In this document: one piece after another, positions 36,022 to 46,398 of the stretch
Layout: each line of letters begins with the position of its first letter
Numbering within the stretch: the stretch's first letter is position 1
Assembly (NCBI GenBank): GCA_026709535.1
Contig: JAPOST010000101.1
Location: 1-61,094, forward strand
Source of the DNA: Rhodospirillaceae bacterium
Lineage (GTDB): Bacteria; Pseudomonadota; Alphaproteobacteria; Bin65
Direction of reading: 5' to 3'
DNA: 61,094 nucleotides
Notes under the pieces: generated by a model
Databases searched by the model: none
Seen by the model: only the letters and a program-made list of their open reading frames with translations
Told to the model about the DNA's origin: nothing
Position numbers and translations under genes: made by a program

Positions 36022-37173
36022 TCAGGCCGGAAAGAGCTTATCGAGAACCCGGACGTAAATTCGCATCAGGGCTTCCAAGTCCGCCACCGGCATCTGTTCA
36101 TCCACCTTGTGCATGGACTTGCCGATCGCGCCGAACTCGGCAATCGGACAGTACTTGTGCAGAAACCGGGCATCGGAGGTGCCACCGGTGGTTCCAAGTG
36201 CCGGTCGTCTGCCGAGTTCTGCTTCCACAGCGTCGGCAATGGCGTCCGAGAATGGCCCCGGCGGGCAGAGGAAAGATTCGCCGGATACCCGGATTGACAG
36301 GTCGTATTGCTCCCCGGCGCAGAGAGCGGTGTCGAACCGTTCGCGGATCCAGGCTTCCAGCGTTTCTCCGGACCACAGGTCGTTGAAGCGTGAGTTGAAC
36401 GTCGCGCTGGCCCGAGCCGGAATGATGTTGGAGGCAGGGTTACCGACGTCCACTGTCGATACCTGTAGCGTGGTCGCCTGGAAATGCTCCGTCCCATCGT
36501 CGATTTCGGTGCTGGTGATCGCAGCCAGCATCCGGACGAGTCGATGGATCGGGTTGTCGGCCAGATGCGGATAAGCGGTGTGCCCTTGAATACCCTGGAC
36601 GATGATCTTTCCGGTCAGGCTGCCCCGCCGGCCGATCTTGATCATGTCGCCCAGCGCCTCGGGATTGGTCGGTTCCCCGACCAGGCACATATCCAGCTTC
36701 TCACCCCGTTTATCGAGCCACTCCAGTACCTTCGCGGTGCCGTTGATGGCGTCGCCCTCTTCATCTCCAGTAATCAGAAGGCTGATTGAGCCGCCGAAGT
36801 CCTTGCCGCGGCGGTCGAGAAAAGTCGACCCCGCTGAAACGAAAGCGGCGATTGCCCCTTTCATGTCCGCGGCGCCGCGTCCGTGTAGAATCCCATCCTT
36901 GACTTCACCGCCAAACGGGTCGTGAGTCCAATCCGACGGATCGCCTTCCGGGACAACGTCGGTATGCCCGGCAAAGCAGAAATTGGGCGCAGCGGCACCC
37001 AAACGGGCATAGAGATTGTCGACCCGCGCCGCGCCGACGCCAAAGGACAAGCGATGGCAGCTGAATCCCAAGCTCTCCAGGGCCGCTTGCAGGACACCCA
37101 GGGCGCCTTCGTCCCGCGGCGTGACAGAAGGTTTTCGGATCAATTCCTGGGCGAGAGGAAGTGTTTCAATCAT
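36022..37173 (-). CDS. dapE: Succinyl-diaminopimelate desuccinylase
   Basis: A 383-residue M20 metallopeptidase. Metal-binding blocks are visible: [39 protein letters not shown] and [12 protein letters not shown]. It makes LL-diaminopimelate for lysine and peptidoglycan. It follows dapD with 107 bp between, both on the minus strand. Confidence 0.95.
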   Translation of the reverse strand: MIETLPLAQELIRKPSVTPRDEGALGVLQAALESLGFSCHRLSFGVGAARVDNLYARLGAAAPNFCFAGHTDVVPEGDPSDWTHDPFGGEVKDGILHGRGAADMKGAIAAFVSAGSTFLDRRGKDFGGSISLLITGDEEGDAINGTAKVLEWLDKRGEKLDMCLVGEPTNPEALGDMIKIGRRGSLTGKIIVQGIQGHTAYPHLADNPIHRLVRMLAAITSTEIDDGTEHFQATTLQVSTVDVGNPASNIIPARASATFNSRFNDLWSGETLEAWIRERFDTALCAGEQYDLSIRVSGESFLCPPGPFSDAIADAVEAELGRRPALGTTGGTSDARFLHKYCPIAEFGAIGKSMHKVDEQMPVADLEALMRIYVRVLDKLFPA

Positions 37174-37280
37174 CTATCACCTGCACACCAGTGGCGAGAA
37201 CGCGGCGGTCGATGCCGCCGCGAGGGTCTCAACTGACAAAAGCCTGGATTCCGTCCGGCATGACGCAGGCGGAATTCCAA

Positions 37281-38135
37281 TCAGTCACGCAGCAGTTCGT
37301 TGACGGACGTCTTGGACCGTGTTTGGGCATCCACCTGCTTTACGATCACTGCGCAATACAGGCTCGGCCCGCCATCGGGATCCGGCAGAGAGCCCGGGAC
37401 AACCACTGAATAGGCTGGCACTTCGCCGCGATGCACCTCGCCCGTGGTTCGGTTCACAATCTTTGTCGAGGCGCCGATGTAAACGCCCATCGATAGAACC
37501 ACGCCTTCGCGTATGATCACGCCCTCGGCGATCTCCGAGCGCGCGCCGATGAAGCAATTGTCTTCGATGATGACCGGATCGGCCTGCAGTGGCTCCAGGA
37601 CGCCCCCGATGCCGGCGCCACCGGAAATATGGCATTTCCTGCCAATCTGTGCACAGGACCCTACGGTCGCCCAGGTATCCACCATCGTCCCTTCGTCCAC
37701 ATAGGCGCCCAAGTTGACGAAAGACGGCATCAGGACGACGCTTTTGGCGATAAAGGCCGACCGGCGAACGATACAGTTAGGGACAGCGCGAAACCCGGCA
37801 TCGCGGAATCGGCTGTCGTCCCACCCCTCGAACTTGGACGGCACCTTGTCCCACCAACTGGTCTTCTGGCCCGGACCGCCGCTGATCGGTTCCATGTCGT
37901 TGAGACGAAATGACAGCAGAACCGCCTTCTTGACCCATTGGTTGACGGTCCAGTTGCCGTCCCCGCCCTTCTCGGCCACGCGAACTTGACCGGAGTCGAG
38001 AGCGTCCAGCGCATTGTCGACGGCTTCACGGACCGCGCCGGTAGTGATTGTACCGACCGAGTCGCGGTCTTGCCACGCGGCGTCGATCGTGGCGGCGAGG
38101 GTGTCGTGGGTCATGGCGGCTGATATATCGGTCAT
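37281..38135 (-). CDS. dapD: Tetrahydrodipicolinate N-succinyltransferase
   Basis: A 284-residue left-handed beta-helix acyltransferase. Hexapeptide repeats run from [20 protein letters not shown] to [19 protein letters not shown]. The N-terminal domain ends with [17 protein letters not shown]. It catalyses the step before DapC/DapE in lysine synthesis. ATG 38135 is chosen for length; ATG 38114 is also possible. Confidence 0.94.
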   Translation of the reverse strand: MTDISAAMTHDTLAATIDAAWQDRDSVGTITTGAVREAVDNALDALDSGQVRVAEKGGDGNWTVNQWVKKAVLLSFRLNDMEPISGGPGQKTSWWDKVPSKFEGWDDSRFRDAGFRAVPNCIVRRSAFIAKSVVLMPSFVNLGAYVDEGTMVDTWATVGSCAQIGRKCHISGGAGIGGVLEPLQADPVIIEDNCFIGARSEIAEGVIIREGVVLSMGVYIGASTKIVNRTTGEVHRGEVPAYSVVVPGSLPDPDGGPSLYCAVIVKQVDAQTRSKTSVNELLRD

Positions 38136-38621
38136 CACAGGGACGATAAACCTTAGCTGCACCCTGTCCCCTGTCAACGCGCTGCTGCGCACATGTCCTC
38201 AAGGAGAGCCTGTCATCCCAAATCGCAGCGATCGACGCCAACAACTCCTTGCACGAACGCCAGTGCTCGTCATGGAGCGTGCGCAGTACGAGTTCCAGCG
38301 CGACGATCGACAGCCAGTGAATGGGTGCCGCGAAGTAGCAGCGGGCAAATTCGTGTCGGCTGATATCCGGCAGCTGCGAGACAGACATGGCCGCCTCGGG
38401 CGATACTTGCTCTGCGCTCATTTCGGTTCTGTTTGGTCACTAAGGTTTATCACATGCACGGCCAGTCTGTCCCGGAGCGAAGCACCGCCGTGCCAGCGTC
38501 AGACGCGCCGTGCCGACGCTTCTGTCCGGCTCAACGACGGATGATGGGTGGTCGATATGCTCGGACCCTACCGGAAGCATTTAAGTCTTCGATCAGAACG
38601 CGCCTCGGCCGCAGAGGGGAA
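38136..38621. other. Intergenic region between dapD and ptsN
   Basis: About 486 bp. A minus-strand frame beginning 38421 (MSAEQVSPEAAMSVSQLPDI..., followed by a hydrophobic HWLSIVALELVLRTL) looks protein-like for ~75 codons, but runs into the dapD leader and has no recognised family. Nothing else is seen. Confidence 0.3.
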
Positions 38622-39086
38622 TCATGCAGCCTTGCTGGAGGTTGTATCCGTCAATAGCGCATACAAGGCATCCCGGCTTTCCGAGCCGCGGAGCTTATCG
38701 CACATCGCCCTATCGCGCAAGAGTCGCGAAACCCGGGCCAATGCCTTTAGGTGATCTGCGCCGACATCTTCCGGTGCGAGGAGGAGAAACATCAGATCGA
38801 CGGGCTCGTCGTCGATTGCCTCAAAATCAATCGGTTCCTCCAAGCGGGCAAACACGCCCCGTAAATCGCTGAGTTCCGACAATTTCCCGTGCGGAATTGC
38901 GACGCCGCGCCCGACTCCCGTCGTGCCGAGTCTCTCGCGTTCCCGAAGCACCTCGAAAATGCGCCGGTCGTCTATCCCGGTCGCATCAGCACCGCGTTGC
39001 GACAACTCCTGTAGCGCCTGCTTTTTACATGTGGCCTTCAAGGACGGCACGATACTGTCAGGCGTCAAAAGATCAACTATCTCCAT
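38622..39086 (-). CDS. ptsN: PTS IIA-like nitrogen regulatory protein PtsN
   Basis: A 154-residue EIIA-Ntr. The phosphorylated His is in GVAIPHGKL, with MEIVDLLTPDSIVPSLKA at the start and VDLMFLLLAPEDVGADHLKALA in the core. It belongs to the nitrogen PTS, which in Alphaproteobacteria affects potassium transport and the stringent response. ATG 39086 is the family start. Its usual partners rpoN and hpf lie directly upstream. Confidence 0.92.
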   Translation of the reverse strand: MEIVDLLTPDSIVPSLKATCKKQALQELSQRGADATGIDDRRIFEVLRERERLGTTGVGRGVAIPHGKLSELSDLRGVFARLEEPIDFEAIDDEPVDLMFLLLAPEDVGADHLKALARVSRLLRDRAMCDKLRGSESRDALYALLTDTTSSKAA

Positions 39087-39127
39087 CAAACTCCCTACCC
39101 CGAATGCGTTCTTGGGCGCTATTTCGT

Positions 39128-39591
39128 TTACGAAACTCTTTGCGGGTCCACCCAGCCGACATGACGTGTCGTCACGGCGGTATATCATATTCAGCCCACC
39201 ATCGGCAGCTTTGTGGAACATGATGGCTGGCAGATTTGCCAAATCCATGCGCATCAAAGCTTCACCAGCTGTCAGCGAGGCTATTTTCGTCGTCATTTCA
39301 GCGACCACCACCAGTTTTCCCGACTGTCATGGGCAGCATTCGCGTCGGTCTGGCTGGATCCAGACACCTCCTCATTCGCCAGAATGTAGTCTTGCGTGCT
39401 CAGCGTCGCAAGATCTCTTGATGGGCTGGCGTGAACCTTGACATCCACGGAAAACGCATGGCCGCTCTTATCGAACGTTATGTGAGCGTCCCTGGCATGA
39501 TCAAAGAACTTGCCGACTGCCTCATCCAGCACATTTTCAACATGCTTGCGCAAGGATTGGCCGACACCCATATGCGATCCGTGACCGTGAT
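39128..39591 (-). pseudogene. hpf: Ribosome hibernation promoting factor Hpf, deleted and frameshifted
   Basis: It lies in the expected rpoN-hpf-ptsN slot. Four pieces in different frames are readable. They are ITVTDR; MGVGQSLRKHVENVLDEAVGKFF on to HAFSVDVKVHA; a linker DYILANEEVSG; and the dimerisation domain KLVVVAEMTTKIA, GEALMRMDLANLPAIMF, GGLNMIYRRDD. After another slip comes the terminal GWVDPQRVS, stop at 39128-39130. The second helix of the S30AE domain (about 40 residues, including the basic RRYKRR-type face that binds 16S rRNA) is missing. At least three frame changes plus the deletion mean no functional Hpf comes from this locus. Confidence 0.75.
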
Positions 39592-39726
39592 ATTCCTTCC
39601 GACATTCCGACGACAGTTGGCTTCCCTGTCAAGGGATAGCCGATCACAATTTGCTTCGGGGCGGCGGGCGAATACAGCAAGGACCAGATCGCCTCTGAAA
39701 TGTCGCCCTGATCGGCCTCGCAGCGG

Positions 39727-41214
39727 CTAGGAACCTGTCCCCTTCGCCAAGCCGGCTGCTCGGGGGCATTTGCGAACGACGGAGGATGGAATTCTCAGCA
39801 TTCCACGATATTTCGCAACGGTGCGACGCGCGACGTCATATCCCTCGGAACGAAGCTGACGGGTCAACGCCTCGTCAGGTGTAGGCGCTGCCTCGGCGCT
39901 GATCAACGCCTTCAGACGTTGTCGAACAACTTTCGAGGCATGATCCCGCCCTCCGTTCAGGTCGCGAACCGAATTGCTGAACAGGAATTTCAGCGGCACC
40001 AGCCCCTGAGGCGTCGCCGCAAATTTCCGGTTCACAGCGCGGCTGATCGTACTCTCGTGGACTTCGGTGACGCGCGCAATTTCTTTTTGTGTCAAAGGCT
40101 TGAGGGCTAGGGGGCCACCCTCAAGGAAGCCTTCCTGGCGACGAAAGATTTCGACACCTATCCGCAAAAGGGTCGCCGTGCGCTGTTCAATGGCTCGAAT
40201 CAGCCATGTTGCGTCCCGGGACGAAGTCTTGAGATAAGCCCGTTCCTCCTCGCGGCGTGCGCGTGCGCGCAGGATATCCAGGCCAGTGCAGTCCAGTGAC
40301 AGTTTCGGAACCAGATCCAAGTTAAGCCCAACCGTCCAGCGACCAACGGCCTGAACATGCTCGCTGTTGTGTGATGAGTGGGTGCCAATGGGCAAGACGA
40401 TAATGTCCGGAACAATGACTGGCGCGGTCTGGCCCGCGAACGCGGTGCCGGGACGAGGGTCGAGTTGGCGCAGCTTGTCAAGGCCTAGGGACACTTCATC
40501 GACATCAAGGCCCACCGCCGCCGCCAACGCAACCGGGTCGTGCTCTGCCAGGATTTCCAGGTGATCCAGAATCCGGATCATCACCTCATCCAAGGTGCCG
40601 CGATCCTTCAGCTGGAGCCGCAGGCATTCTTTCAGATCGCGGGCGAACAGCCCTGCTGGTGCCGCCTCCTGCAGCCGGGCGAGAACATGTTCGACATGGG
40701 CAGCCGGCACTTTTCGATATTCGGCGACATCTTCCAGATCGCCGGCCAGATAACCGGAATCATCGAGGAGACCAGAGAGATCCAGGGCAATTTGTCGTTC
40801 AACCGGATCGTCAAACGTGAAGGCGATATCTTCCAGCAAGGCATCCTGCAAGGAGCCGCCGTCCTGCACGCCAAGACGATCCGGGTCCGCATGTCCACCA
40901 GCCATCATGTCTGCGCCGCCAGGCGTCTGTCGGGTAACCTGCGCCGCCGAGCCGAACAGACAGATTGCCTGAGGAGAAAGGCGATACCCGGCACCAGATC
41001 GGCGCTGGACCGGTGACGGGATCGTCGGCGCAAGGTCGGTTGACGCAGCATCGGCAACCAGCAACGGGTTGGTTTCCAACGCTTCTCGCACCAAGGCATC
41101 CAGTTCAAGTCCGGAAAGCTGCAGCAGTTTCAACGCCTGTTGCAACGCCGGCGTCAGCGCTGGCGACTGAATCTGGCGTTGACCGATTTTGAGGGATAAT
41201 GCCGAAGCGACCAT
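39727..41214 (-). CDS. rpoN: RNA polymerase sigma-54 factor
   Basis: A 495-residue sigma-54. Region I is Gln/Leu-rich (SLKIGQRQIQSPALTPALQQALKLLQLS, activator and core contact). The core-binding domain is in the middle. The HTH is LTQKEIARVTEVHESTISRAVNRKF and the RpoN box ARRTVAKYR. It directs transcription from -24/-12 promoters, including nitrogen genes. Follows lptB by 37 bp, as in most Proteobacteria. Confidence 0.95.
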   Translation of the reverse strand: MVASALSLKIGQRQIQSPALTPALQQALKLLQLSGLELDALVREALETNPLLVADAASTDLAPTIPSPVQRRSGAGYRLSPQAICLFGSAAQVTRQTPGGADMMAGGHADPDRLGVQDGGSLQDALLEDIAFTFDDPVERQIALDLSGLLDDSGYLAGDLEDVAEYRKVPAAHVEHVLARLQEAAPAGLFARDLKECLRLQLKDRGTLDEVMIRILDHLEILAEHDPVALAAAVGLDVDEVSLGLDKLRQLDPRPGTAFAGQTAPVIVPDIIVLPIGTHSSHNSEHVQAVGRWTVGLNLDLVPKLSLDCTGLDILRARARREEERAYLKTSSRDATWLIRAIEQRTATLLRIGVEIFRRQEGFLEGGPLALKPLTQKEIARVTEVHESTISRAVNRKFAATPQGLVPLKFLFSNSVRDLNGGRDHASKVVRQRLKALISAEAAPTPDEALTRQLRSEGYDVARRTVAKYRGMLRIPSSVVRKCPRAAGLAKGTGS

Positions 41215-41251
41215 GTCGGCCTACGTCAGGAAAGGTGAATGACTGATACAG

Positions 41252-42049
41252 TCACAGACGGAAAGTATCACCCAAGTAGACCTGACGCACTTCCTTATGC
41301 TGAACGATGGCCTCAGGGGGGCCTTCCGTCAGAACGAAACCGTCATGAATGATATAGGCGCGATCGACGATATCCAGCGTTTCACGAACATTGTGATCGG
41401 TAATGAGGACGCCAATTCCCTTGTCCTTCAGGTGCGAAACCAGATCACGGATGTCACCAACAGCAATGGGATCAATACCGGCCAACGGCTCGTCGAGCAG
41501 AATGAAATCAGGCTTTGACGCCAGCGCCCGGGCAATTTCAATGCGCCGACGTTCGCCACCGGACAGCGCCATGGCCGGCGTATACCGAAGATGAGTGGCC
41601 GAAAACTCTGCCAACAGGTCATCCAGCATTGTTTCACGGATTTCTCGATCACCCTCCACTATCTCCAAGGCTGCACGGATATTGTTCTCGACCGTCATGC
41701 CGCGAAAGATGGAAGGTTCCTGGGGCAGGTAGCCGATACCCAGGCGTGCGCGTCGATACATGGGCAGGTCGGTAATGTCTCGGCGGTCCAGCCTGATCGA
41801 CCCTTCGTCCAACCGGATCAGTCCAGTAATAACGTAGAAGCAGGTTGTCTTGCCTGCGCCGTTGGGACCCAGAAGGCCAACAGCCTCGCCACGCTGTACA
41901 TTCAGGGAAATATTGCGCAGAATCGGCCGCTTCTTGAAACGTTTTCCCAGATTTTCTGCGACAAGGCCGGAATCCTCGGTAACGAGATGCGGACCTGATA
42001 GCGCACCGCCGGGCAACTCTGCGTCCGCTTCAGCCACGTCCGTCGCCAT
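41252..42049 (-). CDS. lptB: LPS export ABC transporter ATPase LptB
   Basis: A 265-residue ATPase. Walker A is GPNGAGKTT, then the LptB-specific [18 protein letters not shown], signature LSGGERRR, Walker [14 protein letters not shown], and the end HNVRETL...VYLGDTFRL. It powers LPS extraction with LptFG and delivers to LptC-LptA. The N-terminal ~25 residues are an acidic extension. Confidence 0.95.
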   Translation of the reverse strand: MATDVAEADAELPGGALSGPHLVTEDSGLVAENLGKRFKKRPILRNISLNVQRGEAVGLLGPNGAGKTTCFYVITGLIRLDEGSIRLDRRDITDLPMYRRARLGIGYLPQEPSIFRGMTVENNIRAALEIVEGDREIRETMLDDLLAEFSATHLRYTPAMALSGGERRRIEIARALASKPDFILLDEPLAGIDPIAVGDIRDLVSHLKDKGIGVLITDHNVRETLDIVDRAYIIHDGFVLTEGPPEAIVQHKEVRQVYLGDTFRL

Positions 42050-42307
42050 GAGCCCGCCAGCAGCGTTGTTGACGGTCCTTATGTCCTATCGGTGCAGCAA
42101 TTGCCACTGCACCTGTGGACACAAAGCACCTTCTCGCGTCCCGAAGACGCTGCTGCGCAACCGCCGGAGATATCTGACCTTGCGTGATTCTCCAAGCGGT
42201 TTAACGGAATCTCCGGCGTAGCGGCGTGGCGCATGGTGCTTGCCGTCTGTGGCGGCGTTGATCTTCCCACTCTCGTTGCCTCCGGCAGCGAGAACCGCGC
42301 CAGCGTT

Positions 42308-43195
42308 CTACTTGCGATCAGCATCCTGCCCCGGCTTCACATTGTCCCGTCCCGACAAACCGGGCGCAACGACATTCCCTTGTTGCCCGCCCGGAGAGTT
42401 ATCGCCTGGAACCATCAGAACTTTGACACGCCCAACCATCCGGCTCACGCCGGTATCCAGATTCACGATCGCCTTTTCACCGTTCAATTGGCTGTTGCCG
42501 CGGGTCAATTTCACGTTTCCGGTCAGAGTCGCCAGCTTGGTTTCGCCGTTATAGTCACCCAGATCTGCACGGATCACGTCGTTCTGTGTTGTAATGAGCA
42601 CCTCCCCGTGGGCTTCGACCCGGCGCATCAGCATCTTGCCGTTCGCGCCTTCTTTCAGGAAGGCGACGAGGCGACTGGCTCGTATAACCTTGTCGTCCTC
42701 GACCACTTTCGCATTGCCTATCACGTCGGCCCGCTTGTCCGCACTACGGTATTCGATCCGGTCGCTGGCCGTGATGGTTTGCGTCGTGGTTGCAAGCTTC
42801 AGGTTCCGCCCCCGCAGAATGAAGACGCCGCTTCCGACCAGATAGGTCGCCACATCGCCAGTCGCCGTTTTCTTATCGGTCCTGATGTCGACTTCGCCTG
42901 TTGCGGTGACTTTCCAGACCTGGGTCTTGCCGGCGGCGCCCTGACGGTAGTGCGCCTTCAATTCATTTGCCCGGATGCGCGTCTGGCCCTGCCTGGCGGT
43001 CGCATTCCCACGCGCGACATAGATTTTTTCCTTGCGGCGCCATTCCACACCCTGTTCTGCCTTGATCACGACGGGCGTCTTGGACTTGCCCAGCAAGCCT
43101 GTTCCCTGGGCTGCGGCCCCGCATGTTGAGGCGATGACGATCGCCATCGGAACGGCGGCGATGTGCGCCCTGATACCGCAAGATCTCCGGGTCAC
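42308..43195 (-). CDS. lptA: LPS transport periplasmic bridge protein LptA
   Basis: A 295-residue protein with signal peptide (AHIAAVPMAIVIASTCGAAAQ). The body is a beta-jellyroll of the OstA family: VEWRRKEKIYVARGNATARQG, RIRANELKAHY, ATGDVATYLV, IRASRLVAFLKEG, ITTQNDVIRADLGDYN. It is longer than E. coli LptA (185), as is normal in Alphaproteobacteria with two OstA repeats. Start overlaps the lptC stop (ATGA). Confidence 0.9.
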   Translation of the reverse strand: MTRRSCGIRAHIAAVPMAIVIASTCGAAAQGTGLLGKSKTPVVIKAEQGVEWRRKEKIYVARGNATARQGQTRIRANELKAHYRQGAAGKTQVWKVTATGEVDIRTDKKTATGDVATYLVGSGVFILRGRNLKLATTTQTITASDRIEYRSADKRADVIGNAKVVEDDKVIRASRLVAFLKEGANGKMLMRRVEAHGEVLITTQNDVIRADLGDYNGETKLATLTGNVKLTRGNSQLNGEKAIVNLDTGVSRMVGRVKVLMVPGDNSPGGQQGNVVAPGLSGRDNVKPGQDADRK

Positions 43196-43893
43196 TGGCC
43201 CTCGCCTTGCGCCGTTCCGGGCTTCTGTTTGGGAGCAGAAAGTTCCCTCATATCTTGATTGTCAGGTTGAAGGAGAACTTTCGACTTGCCGATGAAAATT
43301 ACCCTGTCCCCCCTGCCGATGATGCGGAACCCCTCGGCCGAAATCGTAGTATCGGGGCCGCTGGCATGTACCCGCTGGTCGCCCCAAGCGGCATTCGTTC
43401 TCATGTCGATGGTCGCTTGGTCTGTCCGAAAGCTGTAGTTCGGGCCCTGATGGACGCTGACCTTTCCGGTCAGGTTCAAACGATTCTTCTTGCGATCGAA
43501 ATGCCCACGCCGAGCACTGATGCGCACGTCATCACCGTCTGAAAGACTAACCGTCGCCCTAGGATATTCCAGCGCCACCGTGGTCGACTTTTGGCTCTTC
43601 AGCCATGCCTTGGTGGCTGTCAGGCGGTAAGGTCTGTTCCGGTCGTCAGTAGCCTCATATACAAGCGATTCCATTTCGAAATTGCCCAGATTTGCTGGCG
43701 TCAGGTTATCGCGTGCAATTTCTGATGCCTGCTTTCCGGTGCTGGCAAAATTCGGCCATAACAGAACAACGACGGTGATTGCGAACGCCAAACCGGGCAA
43801 CGTAAACTTCATCATGGTGACGATGCGGGTATAGCGATCCTGCGGGCGCGGCAATTCATCAGGTTTATCGCGTTTTGCAATCAGTCTCTTCAT
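43192..43893 (-). CDS. lptC: LPS export protein LptC
   Basis: A 233-residue single-pass inner-membrane protein. The span is FTLPGLAFAITVVVLLWPNFA (~30-50). The periplasmic part has the LptC pattern YRLTATKAWLKSQKSTTVALEYPRATVSL...GHFDRKKNRLNLTGKV. It connects LptBFG to LptA. It overlaps kdsD and lptA by 4 bp on either side. Confidence 0.9.
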   Translation of the reverse strand: MKRLIAKRDKPDELPRPQDRYTRIVTMMKFTLPGLAFAITVVVLLWPNFASTGKQASEIARDNLTPANLGNFEMESLVYEATDDRNRPYRLTATKAWLKSQKSTTVALEYPRATVSLSDGDDVRISARRGHFDRKKNRLNLTGKVSVHQGPNYSFRTDQATIDMRTNAAWGDQRVHASGPDTTISAEGFRIIGRGDRVIFIGKSKVLLQPDNQDMRELSAPKQKPGTAQGEGQ

Positions 43894-44963
43894 GCCACAC
43901 CTTCGCGAAGGCAGTCATGCAGGTGGATAAAGCCGACCGGTTGCATGTCTCGTAAGGCAAACAGACCAGTGACCTGTCGCGCGTTCATCAATCCCAGCGC
44001 CTCAGCCGCCAGCGCCTCAGGCCTTATCGTCAGCGGATTCCGGGTCATCACGTCCGAAGCAGACTTTGAAATCAACTCGCTGTCCATGTGGCGCCGCAGG
44101 TCTCCGTCCGTGATGATGCCAACGAGCGTTCCGGCAGCGATTGCGACACCGGCACACCCCATCCGGTGAGAATTCATGACCAGCAAGACGTCCGCCATGG
44201 ACGTTTCAGGCGCGACCAAGGGAATGTCCTTTCCGGTGTGCATGATATCGGAAACGCGCATCAGTCGTCGACCCAGCTTGCCACCGGGATGCAGAATCTG
44301 AAAGTCGTCGGCAGAAAAACCACGGCGCTCCAGAAGGGTGACCGCCAAGGCATCCCCCAAGGCCAGCATCATGGTCGTAGATGTCGTCGGCGCAAGGCCC
44401 AAGGGGCAGGCTTCCGCAGCGCGCGGCAGGATCAAGATCACCCTCGCGCCTTCCGCCAAGGCGCTCTCCGCGCCACTGGTGATGCCTATCAAATGGATTC
44501 CAAAGCGGCTGCAGTAGCCAATAATATCGCCCAGTTCAGCTGTTTCGCCCGAGTTGGACAGAGCAATCACCACATCCTCGGCGTGAATCATGCCCATGTC
44601 TCCGTGGCTGGCTTCGCCCGGATGAACGAACAAGGCAGGCGTCCCAACGGACGCCATCGTCGCCGCAATCTTGCGAGCTACATGGCCGCTCTTGCCCATA
44701 CCGGTCACGACAACCCTGCCGGCGGAGGCAGCGATCAGATCGACTGCAGCGGCAAACGCCTGCCCCAGTGCGCCGTCCATTGCCTGAGAGACAGCACCGA
44801 TCCCGGCGGCTTCAAGCCAAAGGACACGCCGAGCCGATACCAGATCGCCAACGGAATTGTCAGCGACGGAAGCAGCGTCAAGCAATCCGTCCTCCGAGCC
44901 GGCAGCGTTATCAGAACCGTATTTCAGGTCTTCAACGTGGGTTAGCGGTTCCGCCTGTCTCAT
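43890..44963 (-). CDS. kdsD: Arabinose-5-phosphate isomerase KdsD/KpsF
   Basis: A 357-residue enzyme. The SIS domain has VVVTGMGKSGHVARKIAATMASVGTPALFVHPGEASHGDMGM and ALSNSGETAEL. Two CBS motifs follow (VSDIMHTGKDIPLV... and ASDVMTRNPLTI...). It makes D-arabinose 5-phosphate for Kdo synthesis, fitting the LPS export genes behind it. ATG 44963 is preferred; a longer frame upstream is rich in atypical sequence. The AT-rich stretch at 45010-45040 is a likely promoter. Confidence 0.92.
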   Translation of the reverse strand: MRQAEPLTHVEDLKYGSDNAAGSEDGLLDAASVADNSVGDLVSARRVLWLEAAGIGAVSQAMDGALGQAFAAAVDLIAASAGRVVVTGMGKSGHVARKIAATMASVGTPALFVHPGEASHGDMGMIHAEDVVIALSNSGETAELGDIIGYCSRFGIHLIGITSGAESALAEGARVILILPRAAEACPLGLAPTTSTTMMLALGDALAVTLLERRGFSADDFQILHPGGKLGRRLMRVSDIMHTGKDIPLVAPETSMADVLLVMNSHRMGCAGVAIAAGTLVGIITDGDLRRHMDSELISKSASDVMTRNPLTIRPEALAAEALGLMNARQVTGLFALRDMQPVGFIHLHDCLREGVA

Positions 44964-45178
44964 AACTCTCTTGCCACCGCGTCCTGCTCGATTCGCAAGC
45001 GCGAAGCCTAATGCCGATATCATATTATTTATTCGGCTTTCGGGCTGCGGATGTGGGCAGATGTCATATCCGCGCCACCCCTTCCTTCGGCGATCACGGA
45101 AAGAATAGAATCAACCGTTATTCCACAAGTGTTCTATAGGGAATATCTATCTTATTAAAGATGGTTAGGGAACCGGGA

Positions 45179-45805
45179 TCACGAATGAGAAAATATGTCG
45201 CTTTCAGGCCATCCCGCTACATCCAGCCGGGCGCGGTGCGGCAAAAAATCGAAACAACGCTGTGCCAATTCCGTCCGGTTTTCACGCTCCAGAAGACCAT
45301 CCAGTTTTTCCTTCAGCCGATGCAGGTGAAGAACGTCGCTCGCCGCATACAACATCTGGTCGTCACTGAGCGTCTCTGCGCCCCAATCCGAACTCTGTTG
45401 CTGCTTGGAAAGATCAATGCCCAGAAGTTCCTGGCACAAGTCTTTGAGACCGTGTCGATCGGTCATGGTGCGGACGAGCCTTGAGGCGATCTTGGTGCAG
45501 TAGACCGGCGTGGTCAGGACACCGAGGCGCTGCAGAAAGACTGCAATATCGAAGCGGCCAAAGTGAAATAGTTTCAGCGTCGATGGATCTGCCAGCAACG
45601 TTGCAAGATTGGGAGCCTGGGTCTGACCACGGGCGATCTGAACGAGATGGCATACCCCGTCGCCGACCGACAACTGAACGAGACACAGGCGGTCCCGTTG
45701 CGGACTCAGACCCATTGTCTCCGAATCGACCGCAACCGACGATCCGGACCTGAACGTGTCCGGCAAATCGCCTTGATGCACCAGGATGTCCCGAACAGTC
45801 GTCAT
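45179..45805 (-). CDS. Ribonuclease D-like 3'-5' exonuclease (exonuclease domain only)
   Basis: A 208-residue DEDDy exonuclease. Exo I is AVDSETMGL, Exo II is FHFGRFDIAVF and Exo III is YAASDVLHLHRL. The HRDC domains of full RNase D are absent, as in the short alphaproteobacterial form encoded next to lptC/kdsD. Likely involved in tRNA 3' trimming; the role is inferred. Confidence 0.85.
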   Translation of the reverse strand: MTTVRDILVHQGDLPDTFRSGSSVAVDSETMGLSPQRDRLCLVQLSVGDGVCHLVQIARGQTQAPNLATLLADPSTLKLFHFGRFDIAVFLQRLGVLTTPVYCTKIASRLVRTMTDRHGLKDLCQELLGIDLSKQQQSSDWGAETLSDDQMLYAASDVLHLHRLKEKLDGLLERENRTELAQRCFDFLPHRARLDVAGWPESDIFSHS

Positions 45806-45883
45806 GATGGTGGCGTTTTTCCTGTCGCCCAGAGGCAGGGCTCGTCCTTAACTTAAGTGTTCCACTCAAATTCTGTGAAAAAA

Positions 45884-45970
45884 TGGTGCCCAGGAGAAGA
45901 CTCGAACTTCCACGGCCTTTCGGCCACAGGTACCTGAAACCTGCGCGTCTACCAATTCCGCCACCTGGGC
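45884..45970 (-). tRNA. tRNA-Leu (anticodon CAG)
   Basis: 87 nt including encoded CCA, type II tRNA. Acceptor GCCCAGG pairs with CCTGGGC. The D arm is GGCGGAATTGGTAGACGC. Anticodon stem CAGGT/ACCTG encloses TTCAGGT, so the anticodon is CAG (reads CUG). The long variable arm (GGCC-GAAA-GGCC) is typical of Leu. Confidence 0.95.
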
Positions 45971-46398
45971 ACTGCTTGCGGGCGCTGGTGGTTTGGGCGC
46001 CACATGAGACGCGCGACAACCGCGTCCGACTGAATGAGGGCCTGTGCGTAACCTTGGCACTCATTGCTGTCAATCGTGCCGACGATGTTCAGTTCCGGGA
46101 GCAATGTCGCGGGGTCTGGCGTAAAGGACAGATAGTCGGCACACACGCCACACGAAGGATGAGGAACCGGCGTGGCTGGCGGGTCAGTTTTGATTTTCGG
46201 TGCTCGGAGGCTTCGCAACTCTTTCGTGTGTCGCCCAAGCCGACCTGACGATCCTGTCCCTGCAGCGCTGCCCCCCGGATCAGGTCACATAAGCGCCAAG
46301 TTATCAGGGTTGAACCCATCACTTCGTCTCCAGTTTTCATCGTGTTGGCGGTTGGATGAGGGCGCGAGTGATGGTGTTCGATTCTTTGAGCATGGGGT
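45971..46398. other. Region between tRNA-Leu and the efp remnant
   Basis: About 428 bp. A minus-strand frame (46218 down into the tRNA) reads ADYLSFTPDPATLLPELNIVG followed by TIDSNECQGYAQALI, which looks protein-like, but I cannot assign it and it has no proper end. It may be another decayed gene. Confidence 0.3.

Noticed and set aside
42233-43129. 298-codon plus-strand frame
   Set aside because: Antisense to lptA, which is a clear OstA-family gene in operon context.
44088-44945. 285-codon plus-strand frame
   Set aside because: Antisense to kdsD with SIS and CBS motifs.
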